Origin: GWB2-37-7 sp049684915
Lineage (GTDB): Bacteria; Bacillota; Clostridia; Lutisporales; Lutisporaceae
Length of the DNA: 56,794 nucleotides
Assembly: GCA_049684915.1 (NCBI GenBank)
Contig: JBAVGO010000019.1
Location: 1-56,794, forward strand
Direction of reading: 5' to 3'
Part shown: positions 42,789-51,411 of the stretch, one piece after another
Layout: each line of letters opens with the position of its first letter
How positions within the stretch are numbered: the first letter of the stretch is position 1
Program-made: the position numbers and the translations under genes
The notes under the pieces: generated by a model
What the model was told of the DNA's origin: nothing
Database searches by the model: none
Seen by the model: the letters and a program-made list of their open reading frames with translations, nothing else

Positions 42789-44378
42789 CTATATATTGGT
42801 GTCTTTGAAAATCACAAAGAATTTTGCGTCTGGTAGATTTGAAGTTACCGTTGCACCTGTACTTGTTGTAAAGTCTACATTTGGTTGATTAATGATTATA
42901 TCCCAAGTATCAATACGTTGTTCGTCTTTTCCATTCATCCCTTTTGCGCCTTCACCCTTTTTGTGTTTCAAAATGTAATCATTTATATTGGAGACTGCTG
43001 GATCAAACTTTCTGCCATCTAAAAGATTTAAATACTTATAACAAGTTGTGTATACACCCAAATAATTCGAATTATTTTTACTTGTTTCCTTTTCCTCTTC
43101 ATCTTCTTTTAATGCAAAACCATTTGTGGAGGGATCTAGACCAGGTATATTTTTCACAAGAAAATCGGTTTGATTACAACCTGAATTATTGGCTAATAAT
43201 TCTTTTAGCAGGCTTTGTGAATCAGCGGAAATATATGTAGTATCAATTGACACAGGGTCAGCAACACCATTATGATGTTGTGTTACAGTATCCTTATGGT
43301 GTTTATAATAAGTCTCCCAACTACTGGGTTTAAGCTTCAGTGATTCTTTTAGAATAACAAAGCAATTTTTCTTGTTTGAGCTATTTACTTTAACCTTATA
43401 TGCCTTTACTTTATACACATCACCTAAATTATTGTTATAAGCATATGTGAAATCAATATTAATCGAATCCTCTAGATACTTGATTTTATCCTCTATTTGA
43501 ACATTTAATAGTTTTGTTGATAATTCGTTCAATGCTGGTTCACTTTCGACCTCTTTATTAATAGAGGCTACTGCACTATTATAAATATTGATATAATGAT
43601 TATTTAAATAGTCTTCTTGCGTAAGAATAGAGCCACTTGTTTTCCAGTTATATGACTGATACTCTTTGTATAAATGCAAAGCTATTGTGCGGATATTTGA
43701 TATTAGATTGAAAACATTGTACATATCTCTATAGGTTTGATGCTCAAATGGATAGTAATTTATAAAATAGTCGTTTGCTATATAATATGTAGAATCTCCA
43801 TAAGATGGGTTTGTCTGCGAGTTTAAATCATTAATCATATCTTCTATATTTGCTGATTCTATTGCTTTAATAAACACCTTTATTTTATCATCCAGATTAG
43901 CCTTGTCGTAATCTGACAATTCTTTTTTAATATTGTTATCATCGTAACACATGTTGATAATCTCATTGTAGTGAGTTTGTAGACTATTAACAGTGTTGAA
44001 GGTAGAGTTTATCAGACTCATTGATCTATTAAACTCTGATCTACTAAGCTTTTGGTTAATGATTTTAAAAGATGCATCCACAGTGCTTTGTAAGTCATTA
44101 ACAGAAGTTTGTAATGTACTTATCATTTCTTGAGTATCAGTAATTTGTTGTGAAATATTCTCTAATGATTTTTCTAATGGGTCTTGTAATGCTGATAGCA
44201 AGGTACCACTTAACATATCACCTGCCGTTTCGCTAATATTATCTAAAATAAAACCAATTCCCTTATCTAGAACACTCATTGAAACATCATCTAAAATAGT
44301 CAAGATTTTGTTGCTTCCTACACAAACCCCATCTGTTTCCCCCTTGTAATCCGTTGAAGTTGATAATTGTTCTTTCAT
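42789..44378 (-). CDS. Unassigned helical protein, candidate pore-former or secreted effector
   Basis: A 529-aa protein with no signal peptide. Residues ~25-65 carry an amphipathic/hydrophobic run (VSMSVLDKGIGFILDNIS, AGDMLSGTLLSALQDPLEK) and residues ~65-130 a long coiled coil (ISQQITDTQEMISTLQTSV, NDLQSTVDASFKIINQKLS). The middle is helical and Asn/Tyr-rich; the last ~100 residues, with a KEDEEEKETSKNN linker, are probably beta-rich. A hydrophobic helix followed by long helices is also seen in alpha-helical pore-forming toxins, but no family motif was recognised. It stands alone between two terminators. Confidence 0.7.
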   Translation of the reverse strand: MKEQLSTSTDYKGETDGVCVGSNKILTILDDVSMSVLDKGIGFILDNISETAGDMLSGTLLSALQDPLEKSLENISQQITDTQEMISTLQTSVNDLQSTVDASFKIINQKLSRSEFNRSMSLINSTFNTVNSLQTHYNEIINMCYDDNNIKKELSDYDKANLDDKIKVFIKAIESANIEDMINDLNSQTNPSYGDSTYYIANDYFINYYPFEHQTYRDMYNVFNLISNIRTIALHLYKEYQSYNWKTSGSILTQEDYLNNHYINIYNSAVASINKEVESEPALNELSTKLLNVQIEDKIKYLEDSINIDFTYAYNNNLGDVYKVKAYKVKVNSSNKKNCFVILKESLKLKPSSWETYYKHHKDTVTQHHNGVADPVSIDTTYISADSQSLLKELLANNSGCNQTDFLVKNIPGLDPSTNGFALKEDEEEKETSKNNSNYLGVYTTCYKYLNLLDGRKFDPAVSNINDYILKHKKGEGAKGMNGKDEQRIDTWDIIINQPNVDFTTSTGATVTSNLPDAKFFVIFKDTNI

Positions 44379-44552
44379 ACTATTACGCCTCTCTTTCTAT
44401 TGCCAAAATTATTATAATCTAGTATTTTGTCTATAATAAGTCAAACATACCATTCATTTCCTATTGTTCGACATATTGTTCTATAAACCTCCAAATTTTT
44501 TATATTTATAAAATATTCTTTATATGCTCTACTCCCAAAATCTCGACGTAGT

Positions 44553-44599
44553 AAAATCCACCAGCTAATATGGAATAACTATATTAGCTGGTGGATTTT
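44553..44599 (-). terminator. Terminator of the rsmH-like gene
   Basis: A perfect 19-bp stem (44553-44571 with 44581-44599), loop of 9 nt, lies 24 bp after the stop of the methyltransferase gene. The T-tract is short. Confidence 0.8.
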
Positions 44600-44622
44600 A
44601 TTACGATAACTGTCTATACAAA

Positions 44623-45696
44623 TCATGCTTTTATAGCCCAACGTAATTTAGCAGAACGAGCACGACTATTAGTATTACATTCTTCTGCTGATGGTCGAAT
44701 AGGATCGGGAGCTACTTCACGATAGACCCCTTCACGAAAAAAACGTTGAAAAGATTTTTTAACGAGACGATCTTCTCCTGAATGAAATGAAAGTATCGCA
44801 ACTCGCCCACCCTCAGCAAGGGTAGCAGGAAGTTTTTCCAAAAATTTATATAACACTTCAAATTCATTATTGACATCAATTCGCAACGCTTGAAAACATC
44901 GTTGACAGGATTTTTTAATCTCATCGTCCCTGTTGTTTTCTGGAATAAATTTCAGAGCATCTTTGATAATTTGTTGGAGCTGCGTTGTTGTTGATATGTC
45001 TTTTCCTTTTTTAATTTCGGAAATAATAGCACGAGCGATTGCTGCGGAATGAGGCTCGTCTGCGTTTTCTATCAACATACCTTGTAATTCATCTTGCGAA
45101 ATAGTTTTTAAACGAGCTGCGGCAGATTTACCTCTTTTAGGATTCAGCCGTAAGTCTAATGGCCCTTCCCTCTTATATGAAAATCCTCTTTCAGGATTGT
45201 CTATTTGCATAGAAGAGACACCCAAATCTGCCAATACAAAATTCAATGGCCCTGATTCGAAAGCAATTTGATCTATTTCGGAAAAGTTCATTTGCCTGAT
45301 CGTTAAAATTTCGGAGCCATAACCTAAGCTCTCTAAACGCTCTTGGGTGCGCGGTAATTCAATAGAATCTACATCAATCGCATACAAGTGCCCCTCTGAT
45401 TTTAAACATTTAAGCATCTCTAAAGTATGACCACCATAACCTAATGTTGCATCTAATCCAGTTTGTCCAGGGGTAATTTGTAAGAATTCTAATATTTCTT
45501 TAATGCAAATTGAACGATGCATACCGGCAGGAGTACTGCCCTTTTGAATAACTTTTGCCACAGTATCAGCATATAACTCTGGTTGCAGTTCCTTATATTT
45601 TTCTTTAAAAGCTTTAGGATGAGTGCCTTTATATCGAATACGTCGCTGACGTTTTTGCTCTTGATTATCCATTGCAAATACACTTGGGTACAGCAC
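44623..45696 (-). CDS. RsmH/MraW-family 16S rRNA C1402 N4-methyltransferase (extra copy)
   Basis: RsmH marks are LDATLGYGGHTLEMLK near residue 80, DLGVSSMQIDNPERGFSYK near residue 155, LDLRLNPKRG, CFQALRIDVNNE near residue 264 and the end RSAKLRWAIK. The protein has an ~40-residue basic N-terminal extension (RQRRIRYKGTHPKAFKEKYKEL) and is not beside ftsL/pbpB/mra genes as the housekeeping rsmH is. It is probably a paralogue with a changed target. Neither possible start (45696 or 45672) has a good ribosome binding site. Confidence 0.88.
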   Translation of the reverse strand: MLYPSVFAMDNQEQKRQRRIRYKGTHPKAFKEKYKELQPELYADTVAKVIQKGSTPAGMHRSICIKEILEFLQITPGQTGLDATLGYGGHTLEMLKCLKSEGHLYAIDVDSIELPRTQERLESLGYGSEILTIRQMNFSEIDQIAFESGPLNFVLADLGVSSMQIDNPERGFSYKREGPLDLRLNPKRGKSAAARLKTISQDELQGMLIENADEPHSAAIARAIISEIKKGKDISTTTQLQQIIKDALKFIPENNRDDEIKKSCQRCFQALRIDVNNEFEVLYKFLEKLPATLAEGGRVAILSFHSGEDRLVKKSFQRFFREGVYREVAPDPIRPSAEECNTNSRARSAKLRWAIKA

Positions 45697-45913
45697 TAGA
45701 TGCTAGATTACTCAATGTTATATAAAACTTTGGGCTCATTCTTTCCCCCACCTTTTTTAATATCTTTTTGTAATATTGTTACAAATCATATGATACCAAA
45801 TACAATTCATAAAAGCAAACATGCAAAAAAGAAAATCTGTCAGAAGAAACTATTAGGTGCATATTGTTTATATTATTTGTCAAGTGAATATTTCATTATT
45901 CCATTTTCTTCAA

Positions 45914-46002
45914 ACATTATGGTGCCAGGCTCGACAGTTATACAGTTATTGCCGAAGCTTTATCGAATAACTTAATAACTGCGTAGCCTGGCACCATAAT
46001 GT
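45914..46002 (+). mobile_element. 89-bp MITE-like element with perfect terminal repeats
   Basis: The ends ACATTATGGTGCCAGGC (45914-45930) and GCCTGGCACCATAATGT (45986-46002) are perfect inverted repeats of 17 bp, and the inside carries the usual CGACAGTTATACAGTTATT tail. It has no coding capacity and the ends are related to the transposase element at 50.3 kb. Confidence 0.8.
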
Positions 46003-46052
46003 TGTCATCAGGATCTTTTTATTATTTCCATTTCCTCTTACAAGTACCGAAT

Positions 46053-46303
46053 TCACTTATCCCCATCCTTAAGCTGCTTGGCTGTTTCCTTATAATGCAC
46101 TGCGAGCACCTTTTTAATGCCCTTACTTTCCTCATAACTTAGTAGGTGGTTCTTTCTTCTATATGTTCTAACCCAACGGCAGGCTGTATTTACATCTATT
46201 CCAAGTTCATCTGCTACACTTTTACTGATTTACCACTTTCTATTATATGATGAGCTGTTCAATCTATCATTCCTTCTAAATATTTACTATTGTTATTTGG
46301 CAT
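46053..46303 (-). pseudogene. Remnant of an IS3-family OrfA transposase
   Basis: On the minus strand a start MPNNNSKYLEGMID is followed by two stop codons, then in another frame by VADELGIDVNTACRWVRTYR and RKNHLLSYEESKGIKKV, which is the helix-turn-helix and following segment of an IS3-type OrfA. One frameshift and two in-frame stops disable it. No OrfB and no inverted repeats remain. Confidence 0.6.
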
Positions 46304-46372
46304 TTGTATCCTCTGTTTTATATGCTTATAATCTAACATTACGACTCAATAAAAGTCGATACAATCCACTCT

Positions 46373-46401
46373 TGACATGTTAATTCAGATGCTGTATATT
46401 T
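46373..46401 (+). promoter_or_regulatory. Promoter of the TetR-flavoprotein operon
   Basis: TTGACA (46373-46378) and TATATT (46396-46401), 17 bp apart, lie 47 bp before the regulator start. The operators at 46400-46435 overlap the -10 end and start site. Confidence 0.85.
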
Positions 46402-46435
46402 TAACATAGTTAAAATATTTTAACTACGTTAAAAT
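46400..46435. promoter_or_regulatory. Twin operators of the TetR-type regulator
   Basis: Two 17-bp palindromes, TTTTAACATAGTTAAAA (46400-46416) and TTTTAACTACGTTAAAA (46419-46435), share the half-site TTTTAAC and are centred 19 bp apart, just upstream of the regulator's ribosome binding site. Autorepression is likely. Confidence 0.85.
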
Positions 46436-46448
46436 ATTTGGAGGTTAT

Positions 46449-47036
46449 ATGAAACAGACGAAAAAAGAACGTACTCAAAAAGAAATCATAGAGGCTGCGA
46501 AGGATATCATCCATGATAAAGGACACGAAGCCGTTACTGTTCGATATTTGGCTGAAGTAACAAGATACTCATATACCAATCTATATTATTACTTTAAGGA
46601 TGTGAATGCTCTCTTGTGGGCATTACGTCTCGATATGATTGAGGATATGATTACAGAGCTTACATCCACTTTTTTGACAAAGGATGACCCTGTGGAAGAA
46701 ATCCTCGATGCTTTTTTCTGTTATTTAGATTATTTCTTCAAGCACCCAAATGTATTCCGTTTTTTTTACTTTTATCCTTTTGTTCGGTCAGAGTGGGATG
46801 TTAGCTATCAAAAGCTGGAGCATAAGTTTCACAGTATGTGGCAGACTTCCTTCTTAAGATTAATTCAAGAAGGCATCATTCAAGCCGAAGATATTGAAGT
46901 TGTTGCTAAAACTATTATTTACACGCTTCAAGGAATGATCATGCTGAGTTTCTCATCTAAAGGCTCCACAAAGCAAGAAGACATCAAAAAAGAGCTTGTA
47001 AAACTTATAAATTACTTATTCAGAAAGAATAAGTAA
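46449..47036 (+). CDS. TetR-family transcriptional regulator
   Basis: A 195-aa protein. The N-terminal DNA-binding domain reads IIEAAKDIIHDKGHEAVTVR then YLAEVTRYSYTNLYYYFKDV, the usual TetR helix-turn-helix. The ligand domain is rich in Phe and Tyr (YLDYFFKHPNVFRFFYFYPF), suggesting a hydrophobic ligand. GGAGG lies before the ATG. It is first in the operon and most likely controls the following three genes. Confidence 0.93.
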   Translation: MKQTKKERTQKEIIEAAKDIIHDKGHEAVTVRYLAEVTRYSYTNLYYYFKDVNALLWALRLDMIEDMITELTSTFLTKDDPVEEILDAFFCYLDYFFKHPNVFRFFYFYPFVRSEWDVSYQKLEHKFHSMWQTSFLRLIQEGIIQAEDIEVVAKTIIYTLQGMIMLSFSSKGSTKQEDIKKELVKLINYLFRKNK

Positions 47037-47059
47037 ACTATTTAAGGAGGTAATGTATT

Positions 47060-47752
47060 ATGAATCAAGGTTTCAATATCAGCTTTCGACCTCTTTTTCG
47101 TGTTGCCCAGTTTTTAGCTTTAGCAATGCTCATTCTTATTCCTTTACAAATCATTATCTATGTGATTACACCACCACCGGATACTGTTAAAGGATTCTTT
47201 GAAATCTATCAACAAAATCCATTTCTAGGGCTGTTGAGCTTAGATTTTCTTTACCTGATTAACAATATGATTCTCGTAATTATCTATTTAGCTCTCTTTA
47301 TCCTATTATACCAGGAAAAGCCTGTTACAGTTCTTTTGGCATTGATACTTGGTTTGATTGGTATTGCCTGTTATTATCCTTCCAATCCTGCGTTTGAAAT
47401 GTTGACCTTAAGCAATCAATATTTTCAAGCACTGCCTGAACAGCAAACGATATATTTGTCAGCTGGTGAAGCTTTAATGGCCGGTTATACGGGTACCTCC
47501 TTTAATGTGTACTATGTTCTAAGTACCATATGTCTGTTGCTGTTTTCCTATGCATTAATTAAGAGCCCCAAGTTCAGAAAACCTGTTGGTTTGTGGGGAT
47601 TAGCTTCCGGATTTTTTATGATTATACCATCATCGGCCGGTGTATTAGGAATGACATTTTCTTTGCTGTCCCTGGTACCTTGGGTAGTATTTATTGCACT
47701 GCTTATGATCAATTTTAAAAAGTACGCCGCCGATAACCATGACACAAAATAG
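47060..47752 (+). CDS. Multi-pass membrane protein, DUF4386-like
   Basis: A 230-aa protein with six to seven hydrophobic segments. The pattern (ALILGLIGIACYYPSNPAFEM near residue 95, YYVLSTICLLLFSYALIKSP near residue 152, PSSAGVLGMTFSLLSLVPWV near residue 195) fits the DUF4386 group, whose function is unknown. AAGGAGG precedes the ATG at 47060, 23 bp after the regulator stop. Being with an FMN-binding protein and a flavodoxin it may be a membrane redox or heme partner; that is inference. Confidence 0.8.
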   Translation: MNQGFNISFRPLFRVAQFLALAMLILIPLQIIIYVITPPPDTVKGFFEIYQQNPFLGLLSLDFLYLINNMILVIIYLALFILLYQEKPVTVLLALILGLIGIACYYPSNPAFEMLTLSNQYFQALPEQQTIYLSAGEALMAGYTGTSFNVYYVLSTICLLLFSYALIKSPKFRKPVGLWGLASGFFMIIPSSAGVLGMTFSLLSLVPWVVFIALLMINFKKYAADNHDTK

Positions 47753-47793
47753 GAAGCATTATTTTATAGAATGTTTAAACGAGGAGGGTAGGT

Positions 47794-48195
47794 ATGAAAA
47801 AACGATATATCATGATAATCATAGTTGTGCTGATTTTTACGTTCTGTTTTATCATTACTAAGATTTCGTTTGCGAGATTCGAAGGAAATCTGAAACAATT
47901 AGCTCTTTCAGAAATATCCGAGGTCGACCTCACAGCATTAGAGGACGGCGATTACATTGGCAGTTACTCAGCCTTTCCTGTTTCCGCCGAAGTCAGGGTA
48001 ACTATAAAAAATCATACTATAAAAGAAATCGAGCTGCTAAAGCATAATAACGGTCAAGGGCAAGGAGCTGAGATTATCCCCGAAATGGTGATAGAGGCTC
48101 AGTCTCTAAATGTAGATACTGTATCAGGCGCTACATATAGCAGTAAAGTCATTTTGAAAGCAATCCAGGATGCAATATTAAAAGCTGGTATTTAA
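47794..48195 (+). CDS. Membrane-anchored FMN-binding domain protein
   Basis: A 133-aa protein with an N-terminal membrane anchor (IMIIIVVLIFTFCFIIT) and an FMN-binding domain outside. The flavinylation motif SGATYSS near residue 115 has the Thr to which ApbE attaches FMN, as in RnfG/NqrC and small electron carriers. DGDYIGSYSAFPVSAEVRVT and VDTVSGAT are family blocks. GAGGAGG precedes the start. It probably carries electrons across or along the membrane. Confidence 0.92.
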   Translation: MKKRYIMIIIVVLIFTFCFIITKISFARFEGNLKQLALSEISEVDLTALEDGDYIGSYSAFPVSAEVRVTIKNHTIKEIELLKHNNGQGQGAEIIPEMVIEAQSLNVDTVSGATYSSKVILKAIQDAILKAGI

Positions 48196-48240
48196 ACAAC
48201 ATGCCTAATTTAAATAATAATTTAAGAAAGGAGGATGAAA

Positions 48241-48711
48241 ATGAAGATCGGAATTATTGTTCATTCTCAAACCGGGCATACGCTTTACGTTGCACATAAG
48301 CTTCACGATCAATTTCTTACTTTAGGGCATACCGTTTCAGTTGAAAAAGTCGCAGCGTCGAACGATAGCGAAACGAATGTAAATTCGATTGTACTTACAA
48401 GTGCGCCGAAGCTCGATGGATTCGACATGATCATTTTCGGAGCGCCGGTACGAGGCTTTATGTTATCGCCAGTCATGCAGGCGTATCTCAATCAATTACC
48501 TTCACTCAAAGGTAAGTTTGTATCATGTTTTGTCACACAATTTTTCCCTAAACCGACGATGGGTGGTAATCAGGCAATCGAGCGTTTGTCTTTTATCTGC
48601 AGATCGAAAGGAGTAGAAATAACAAAAATAGGCATCATCAATTGGATCAATCCATTCAAACGAAATAAATTAATCATAGAAACTATAGATAGAATTGCAA
48701 GCTTGGTTTAA
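48241..48711 (+). CDS. Flavodoxin-like protein
   Basis: A 156-aa protein with the FMN phosphate loop HSQTGHTLYVA near residue 9, and FGAPVRGFMLSPVMQAYL near residue 65 typical of flavodoxin/NAD(P)H:quinone reductase-type folds. The start chosen is the ATG at 48241, 6 nt after AAAGGAGG; the ATG at 48235 touches that site. It is last in the TetR operon and may donate electrons to the FMN-binding protein. Confidence 0.88.
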   Translation: MKIGIIVHSQTGHTLYVAHKLHDQFLTLGHTVSVEKVAASNDSETNVNSIVLTSAPKLDGFDMIIFGAPVRGFMLSPVMQAYLNQLPSLKGKFVSCFVTQFFPKPTMGGNQAIERLSFICRSKGVEITKIGIINWINPFKRNKLIIETIDRIASLV

Positions 48712-48841
48712 ACTCTTCTGTCACGCCAGGTCTATAAAATATAGCTAATAAATGGCTTAATCGGGGTTCATTATCAAGAATAATGAATGTCATCTATAAA
48801 ATATATCAAAAAAGCGAGGGTAAAAAGACCCCAGAAATGCT

Positions 48842-48878
48842 GATGTCATGCGACTTTGACCGCATGGCATCTTTTTTT
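48842..48878 (+). terminator. Terminator of the TetR-flavoprotein operon
   Basis: An 11-bp stem with one G-T pair (GATGTCATGCG at 48842-48852 with CGCATGGCATC at 48861-48871) is followed by seven T. Confidence 0.85.
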
Positions 48879-48889
48879 ACCTAACATGG

Positions 48890-48902
48890 TGGTGGAGGCG
48901 AG
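48890..48902 (+). repeat. 13-bp copy of the ssrA 3' end, possible attachment site
   Basis: TGGTGGAGGCGAG is identical to 53831-53843, the CCA end and acceptor stem of tmRNA, in the same orientation. The two copies bound the 4.9 kb with the radical SAM, transposase and nuclease-like genes. No integrase is present in between. The following 270 bp up to 49171 shows nothing I can name. Confidence 0.55.
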
Positions 48903-49171
48903 TAAAAAGCAGAAGAGACGGTTATTTTTGCTTTTTCCCCTTCTCTCTTCAATCTTCCTTCAAGCTTACTTTGTGGACTGCACTATTACTTATTTCTAAA
49001 AGTATACTCATTATTTTCTTTTTACCTATGAGATTCAGAAATCTATTTAAACATCATTTTATAACATCGATTAATTCCTTTTGTAGTTATTCCTAGTGTT
49101 TCTCGAAATGTATCCGACAACCACCCCGGTATCCCAAGTAGCAATGCAACACTCATAATTGACAAGACACT

Positions 49172-50296
49172 CTAATAATTAATCAATACTGGTTTATAGT
49201 CGTCAGGCAATTCTTCTTCACTTAAAAATTTGAAATTGTCATCATTCAGTATTGGTAAAAATACTTCGTATGGAATCCTAGAAAACTCACAGGCATAATT
49301 ACTGGCTCCGAACCACATACCCTCTTTGCTACTCAAATTTAAACTTCTAGCAAATTTTGTATAACTTGAGCAATCATGAACTGCTAAATCCCAGTTTTCT
49401 TCATCGGCTATTTTCATGAATTTCAGAGTTAATTCCCTACTCCAAATTGGTGATATATAGCCATGTCTGGAAATATACATGTTTTCCCCATAATAATTGT
49501 CTATGTTATTCTCATTTAAATGTAATTCTGCACAATTGATAAAATCGAGTTTTGTCTCTAAGATCGCTTGCTTTTTCTTAAAAAATGTTTCGAAAAACTC
49601 ATGAGTCATTGGAGTTTCTATACCTACATTTTTAATATATTTTTTCGCTATTCCAATATTTTCAATAACTTTGTCTGAACAATTAGAAGCACCTAGGTTG
49701 AAACGTATCTCGTTAAGACCGGCTTCGCCTAATGCTTTCAATGTCTCTGACCTCGCTAAAGTGCCATTTGTGTATAAATGTTGATGAATCCCTGCATCAC
49801 TAAATTTCTTTATAACCAAATAGTATTTTTCAATTTCCATGAATGGCTCTAAATAAACGTAGGAAATGCCAGTGGGTTTCTGGTGGATGGAAAGAAGTAA
49901 CTCAATATCCTTCTCATAAAATTTAGTGCCACCAATTTCCCACATATCTTTGCCAACTGGAGGAATATATTCTAGTTGTCCATAATTATAACAGAACTTA
50001 CACGCTAAGTTACATTTGTTCGTTTTCCTAATTGCACTCAAACCAGTGCCCAACAGACAAGAACGACATCCTTCTGGAAATTTGTTTTCATTTCCCACAA
50101 AAAAAGTTCTATTCTCCAAAGTTTTCAAACTTTTAATTTTCGACATTAACGTATCATTTCTATGATCAATCGCTGCCTCAATTTGTGCAAAGGTAGAGTA
50201 AATGATTTCTTCATGTTTTGTGCTAATCTCCTCTTCCTCAGTCAATTGTGAAAAAAAATCAAACCATATCAACGCATCTTTCTTTGAAATTTTCAT
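49172..50296 (-). CDS. Radical SAM enzyme
   Basis: A 374-aa protein. The cluster motif CNLACKFCYNYG (C-x3-C-x2-C) near residue 94 binds the 4Fe-4S cluster and S-adenosylmethionine; YVYLEPFMEIE and LYTNGTLA near residues 148 and 178 fit the partial TIM barrel. A C-x2-C pair (GCRSCLLGTG) lies just before. Other Cys residues (NCAELHLNE, VHDCSSYTK, NYACEF) might hold an auxiliary cluster. The ATG has GGAGG upstream. It stands alone, so the substrate is open; the family pattern recalls MoaA/PflA-type and peptide-modifying enzymes. Confidence 0.9.
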   Translation of the reverse strand: MKISKKDALIWFDFFSQLTEEEEISTKHEEIIYSTFAQIEAAIDHRNDTLMSKIKSLKTLENRTFFVGNENKFPEGCRSCLLGTGLSAIRKTNKCNLACKFCYNYGQLEYIPPVGKDMWEIGGTKFYEKDIELLLSIHQKPTGISYVYLEPFMEIEKYYLVIKKFSDAGIHQHLYTNGTLARSETLKALGEAGLNEIRFNLGASNCSDKVIENIGIAKKYIKNVGIETPMTHEFFETFFKKKQAILETKLDFINCAELHLNENNIDNYYGENMYISRHGYISPIWSRELTLKFMKIADEENWDLAVHDCSSYTKFARSLNLSSKEGMWFGASNYACEFSRIPYEVFLPILNDDNFKFLSEEELPDDYKPVLINY

Positions 50297-50371
50297 GATA
50301 TATCCTCCTCTAATTAATCGGTAGTGTCAACTATAATCTAAAAGTGCCAGGCACGACAGATAGACAGTTAT

Positions 50372-51208
50372 TTATCTACCATACTTGGCTATCAATTCTT
50401 TTATCGCACTTTCTGTTGTTTTTATGCTATTTCCTATCTCTTTATTTGTATACTTCAAAGCTAACGCAGCTCTTGCATACTCTAACTTATATGAAGTCAA
50501 AGACCTTTTTCTTGAGCCTTCTTTTACTAATTGGTAATCTTCTGTGCTTATACCTGTATCGATTAAAATCTCGTCAAGTCTTTTTCTTTCTATGCTTTTC
50601 TTCTTACTTGAACACATTATCTGGTACGCCTCATCCCCTATTACTTTTACCTTCTCATAATCTGCTTCTACCTTTTTTAGCATTATTTCTCTATACTTCT
50701 TTATTGCCTCTTCTGTGTCTTTATCTAGCATATCTAATATTACATTAGTACTGACAAATCCATTGAGGTTTTTTCTGTAAAATATGTCACTGCTCCACTT
50801 GTAATCTTCTACAGTTTTGCATATATGTGCTTCAACTGGATTCTGATGTACATACCTAAGTAGTTCTACTAAATACCGTTCATCTTGCACCAATATCGCT
50901 TTATATCTTCCTTGAAAAACATGACCTATTCTTTTGTATTTTGAGTTGTAGTATTTGCTGTATTTGTTGTTAATCTGATGCATTATCTCTTGAAGCTTTC
51001 TATCCATTGTTTGTATGATTATATGATAGTGATTATCCATAAATACAAAACCATAAACCCGATATCCCATTCCCTTAACTGTCTCTTTAATTTGCTTTAT
51101 AAAGTATCCTTTATCTATGTCTTCTTTTAATATATACTCTTTGTTATTACCTCTAGCAATAACATGATATATACCACCCTTATACTCTTCTCTCCAAGGT
51201 CTACCCAT
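50372..51208 (-). CDS. REP-associated tyrosine transposase (Y1/HUH family)
   Basis: A 278-aa single-strand-DNA transposase of the IS200/IS605-related RAYT group. YKGGIYHVIARGNNKE near residue 9, the HUH pair in FVFMDNHYHIIIQT near residue 57, and the catalytic Tyr in ELLRYVHQNPVEA near residue 120 are clear. An added C-terminal helix-turn-helix-like domain (LKYTNKEIGNSIKTTESAIKE) is present. The start chosen is ATG at 51208 with AGGAGGG at 8 nt; the longer frame starts inside that site. It acts on REP-type hairpins, and the element ends are its probable targets. Confidence 0.93.
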   Translation of the reverse strand: MGRPWREEYKGGIYHVIARGNNKEYILKEDIDKGYFIKQIKETVKGMGYRVYGFVFMDNHYHIIIQTMDRKLQEIMHQINNKYSKYYNSKYKRIGHVFQGRYKAILVQDERYLVELLRYVHQNPVEAHICKTVEDYKWSSDIFYRKNLNGFVSTNVILDMLDKDTEEAIKKYREIMLKKVEADYEKVKVIGDEAYQIMCSSKKKSIERKRLDEILIDTGISTEDYQLVKEGSRKRSLTSYKLEYARAALALKYTNKEIGNSIKTTESAIKELIAKYGR

Positions 51209-51220
51209 AAAAAAACCCTC

Positions 51221-51250
51221 CTGATAGTACATTTATTCTTATACTATCAG
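51221..51250 (-). promoter_or_regulatory. Hairpin next to the transposase ribosome binding site
   Basis: CTGATAGTA (51221-51229) and TACTATCAG (51242-51250) form a perfect 9-bp stem directly before the AGGAGGG site on the minus strand. It is also kept in the 32.4-kb derivative. It could hold down transposase translation or be a target hairpin. Confidence 0.6.
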
Positions 51251-51411
51251 AAGAGCTTGCATGTGTCAATAACTGTCTAACTGTCGTGCCTGGCACTTAT
51301 TCTTCTCATTCATCTAGATAATTAATAATACTACTGCCATCTTATAATCGAAATAAAAAAACGGCTATTTGAAAATTAATCCAAAATGCCGTAATTCAAA
51401 CCAATTTAAAA

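Larger units (their letters stand above)
50342..51298 (+). mobile_element. Full-length REP-associated tyrosine transposase element
   Basis: A 957-bp unit bounded by inverted ends: AAGTGCCAGGCACGACAG at the left (50342) and CTGTCTAACTGTCGTGCCTG then GCACTT at the right (to 51298). It holds one intact transposase gene on the minus strand and a hairpin over its ribosome binding site. Other REP-like copies in the window, at 9.3, 30.1, 32.4, 35.4, 39.9, 45.9 and 53.3 kb, share these ends, so it is the likely parent. Confidence 0.88.

Noticed and set aside
48903..49171. A short hydrophobic frame near 49060-49160 (MSVALLLGIPGWLSDTF...)
   Set aside because: About 37 codons with no ribosome binding site and no recognisable family; too little to call a gene or remnant.
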